Positions 4,824 through 5,528 of a DNA stretch of 5,528 bases are shown piece by piece. Where the stretch lies: NCBI GenBank assembly GCA_031256695.1, contig JAIRQB010000067.1:1-5528 (forward strand), written 5' to 3'. A model generated the notes under the pieces. It ran no database searches. It worked only from the letters and a program-made list of their open reading frames with translations, and was not told the DNA's origin. The DNA comes from Elusimicrobiota bacterium. Its GTDB lineage: Bacteria; Elusimicrobiota; Endomicrobiia; Endomicrobiales; Endomicrobiaceae. Made by a program: the position numbers and the translations under genes. The stretch's first letter is position 1; each line of letters opens with the position of its first letter.

Positions 4824-5528
4824 ATGATAAATATTTTTTATAGGCTTGTTAGAAATTTCTCTTTGTTTTTTACAAATTTTATTCCCTTGAAAGACAAAAG
4901 ACGCAAGAGCAGATTTTATTTTGAGAATTTTCGGTATAAAAGCAAATATTATGCTTTTGAAGACAATGGTAAATTTCCTCAATATTTAAGCGTTTTGGCA
5001 ATTGCCAAAAACGAAGCGCCTTATCTAAAAGAATGGATTGAATATCACAGGGCGCTCGGCGTTGAAAAATTTTATATCTATGACAACAATTCCTCTGACA
5101 ACACTTTTGAAATCTTGAAGCCTTATATTTTGGGAAGCAATATCGGCTCAGCAACTCAATATTCTCAAAATTTCAGCCCGAATGGGTTGCAGAAATTTTT
5201 GAATTCTGTGGAAACACCAAAAATGCAGGGCGATTTGAGTAATTTGCTTGCGCTAAAAGCGCTCGCAAATAACTCTTGCGGAGCGTCCCAAGAAGTAAAA
5301 AGCGCAGCAGTGGGCGATTTTGATAAAAACTTGCGCCCTGCCCGTCCTCTAGACTCAAAAAGCCTCTTGCCGTTTACAGCAAGAAAAGGCTTTTTGAAGA
5401 AGTCGGGGGGGGGGGGGGGGGAGCAAGCAAGACGCAGGTATAGTCAACAATTAAAAACGCAAAATATATTAAAAAAAAAATATTCAATTTTGGCAAATAA
5501 AAATTTATACATAATCATTTGCAAAATA
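4824..5528 (+). CDS. Glycosyltransferase (family 2/92-like), N-terminal part, open to the window end
   Basis: The frame runs from ATG 4824 through 235 codons without a stop to the window edge. Residues 55-71 (LSVLAIAKNEAPYLKEW) and 75-99 (HRALGVEKFYIYDNNSSDNT and on) are the hallmark start of small GT-A glycosyltransferases of the Glyco_tranf_2_4/GT92 kind: a nucleotide-sugar-binding strand, KNE, then the YDN.S.D loop. Such enzymes transfer sugars to surface polysaccharide, LPS core or protein at the cytoplasmic side. A basic, aromatic N-terminus (1-50) precedes the fold; no clear membrane span is visible. Beyond residue about 102 the resemblance ends: the expected metal-binding D.DEF region is absent from the visible part, and the frame passes through a hairpin-rich segment (5172-5400), five Gly codons from a poly-G run, and a Lys-rich AT-rich tail. 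Either the gene carries an in-frame insertion or it is a broken gene or misassembly that happens to stay open. Confidence 0.75.
   Translation, partial: MINIFYRLVRNFSLFFTNFIPLKDKRRKSRFYFENFRYKSKYYAFEDNGKFPQYLSVLAIAKNEAPYLKEWIEYHRALGVEKFYIYDNNSSDNTFEILKPYILGSNIGSATQYSQNFSPNGLQKFLNSVETPKMQGDLSNLLALKALANNSCGASQEVKSAAVGDFDKNLRPARPLDSKSLLPFTARKGFLKKSGGGGGEQARRRYSQQLKTQNILKKKYSILANKNLYIIICKI
5172..5400. repeat. Hairpin-rich, repeat-like segment inside the glycosyltransferase frame
   Basis: This stretch is more GC-rich than its flanks and holds a chain of inverted repeats. ATTTGC+GCGCT (5242-5254) pairs with AGCGC+GCAAAT (5258-5270) around AAA with a 2x2 internal loop. TCTTG+GGA (5274-5282) pairs with TCC+CAAGA (5286-5293). 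A third hairpin lies at 5355-5397. The translated product (residues about 117-193) has no glycosyltransferase character. I infer an inserted dispersed element, like coding-region palindromic elements known from other genomes, but I cannot confirm further copies. Boundaries are approximate. Confidence 0.45.
5355..5397. terminator. Terminator-like hairpin
   Basis: TCAAAAAGCC (5355-5364) pairs perfectly with GGCTTTTTGA (5388-5397), and TCTTGC (5365-5370) with GCAAGA (5379-5384), leaving a three-A bulge and an eight-base loop. The AAAAAGCC...GGCTTTTT form is that of a bidirectional intrinsic terminator, although the T-run on each strand is only five long and lies within the stem. Finding it inside an open frame is odd and supports the view that 5172-5400 is not native coding sequence. 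Confidence 0.5.
5405..5421 (+). repeat. Poly-G tract, 17 G
   Basis: Seventeen consecutive G fall in the glycosyltransferase frame and encode the last base of a Ser codon, five Gly codons and the first base of a Glu codon. With 17 G the frame is open to the window end. With 16 it would stop at TAA 5452-5454, and with 18 at TAG 5441-5443 (present coordinates). Long G runs mutate by slipped-strand mispairing and act as on/off switches in surface glycosyltransferase genes, for example in Campylobacter. A two-colour sequencing poly-G artefact or a bad assembly join could also produce this. Confidence 0.6.

Noticed and set aside
4879..5358. Minus-strand open frames opposite the glycosyltransferase (4879-5154, 5173-5358)
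   Set aside because: The first is antisense to the clear glycosyltransferase motifs; the second lies over the hairpin-rich segment and shows no domain or ribosome binding site that I can recognise.

Overview
The window looks like an AT-rich chromosomal segment of a Gram-negative (diderm) bacterium. The clearest sign is a large outer-membrane autotransporter that ends in a peptidoglycan-binding OmpA domain. Low GC content, Pmp-style FxxN/GGA passenger repeats, short dispersed palindromic repeats between genes and decayed toxin-antitoxin genes suggest a host- or gut-associated lineage. Elusimicrobiota (for example Endomicrobium relatives) is my best guess, but I cannot confirm it from this sequence.

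Layout. (1) Positions 3-3023, plus strand: the 3' part of a giant autotransporter gene whose 5' end lies outside the window. It has a repeat-rich passenger, a helical linker, a beta-barrel and a C-terminal OmpA-like domain. (2) Positions 3024-3372: an intergenic stretch packed with palindromic and tandem repeats, including two nearly identical 48-base copies and a strong hairpin. (3) Positions 3373-4095, plus strand: a complete ABC-transporter ATPase of the YbhF-like ABC-2 export type, with no permease gene next to it. (4) Positions 4096-4266: no recognisable content. (5) Positions 4267-4714, minus strand: a decayed higBA toxin-antitoxin locus. The toxin has lost its N-terminal half. The antitoxin has an internal deletion and an in-frame stop. 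(6) Positions 4715-4823: a divergent control region with candidate promoters on both strands. (7) Positions 4824-5528, plus strand: the start of a glycosyltransferase gene that stays open to the window end. Its family resemblance stops after about 100 codons. It then passes through a hairpin-rich, repeat-like segment and a run of 17 G.

How the parts fit. Two or three genes concern the cell envelope: the surface adhesin-like autotransporter, an export ATPase, and a glycosyltransferase probably acting on a surface glycan. They are separated by repeats and broken genes and do not form an obvious operon. The most interesting points are the autotransporter with a C-terminal peptidoglycan anchor and the poly-G tract. 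With 17 G the glycosyltransferase frame is open to the window end, whereas a one-base change in either direction gives a nearby stop, as expected for a phase-variable gene. An assembly or sequencing artefact is a serious alternative for the poly-G tract.
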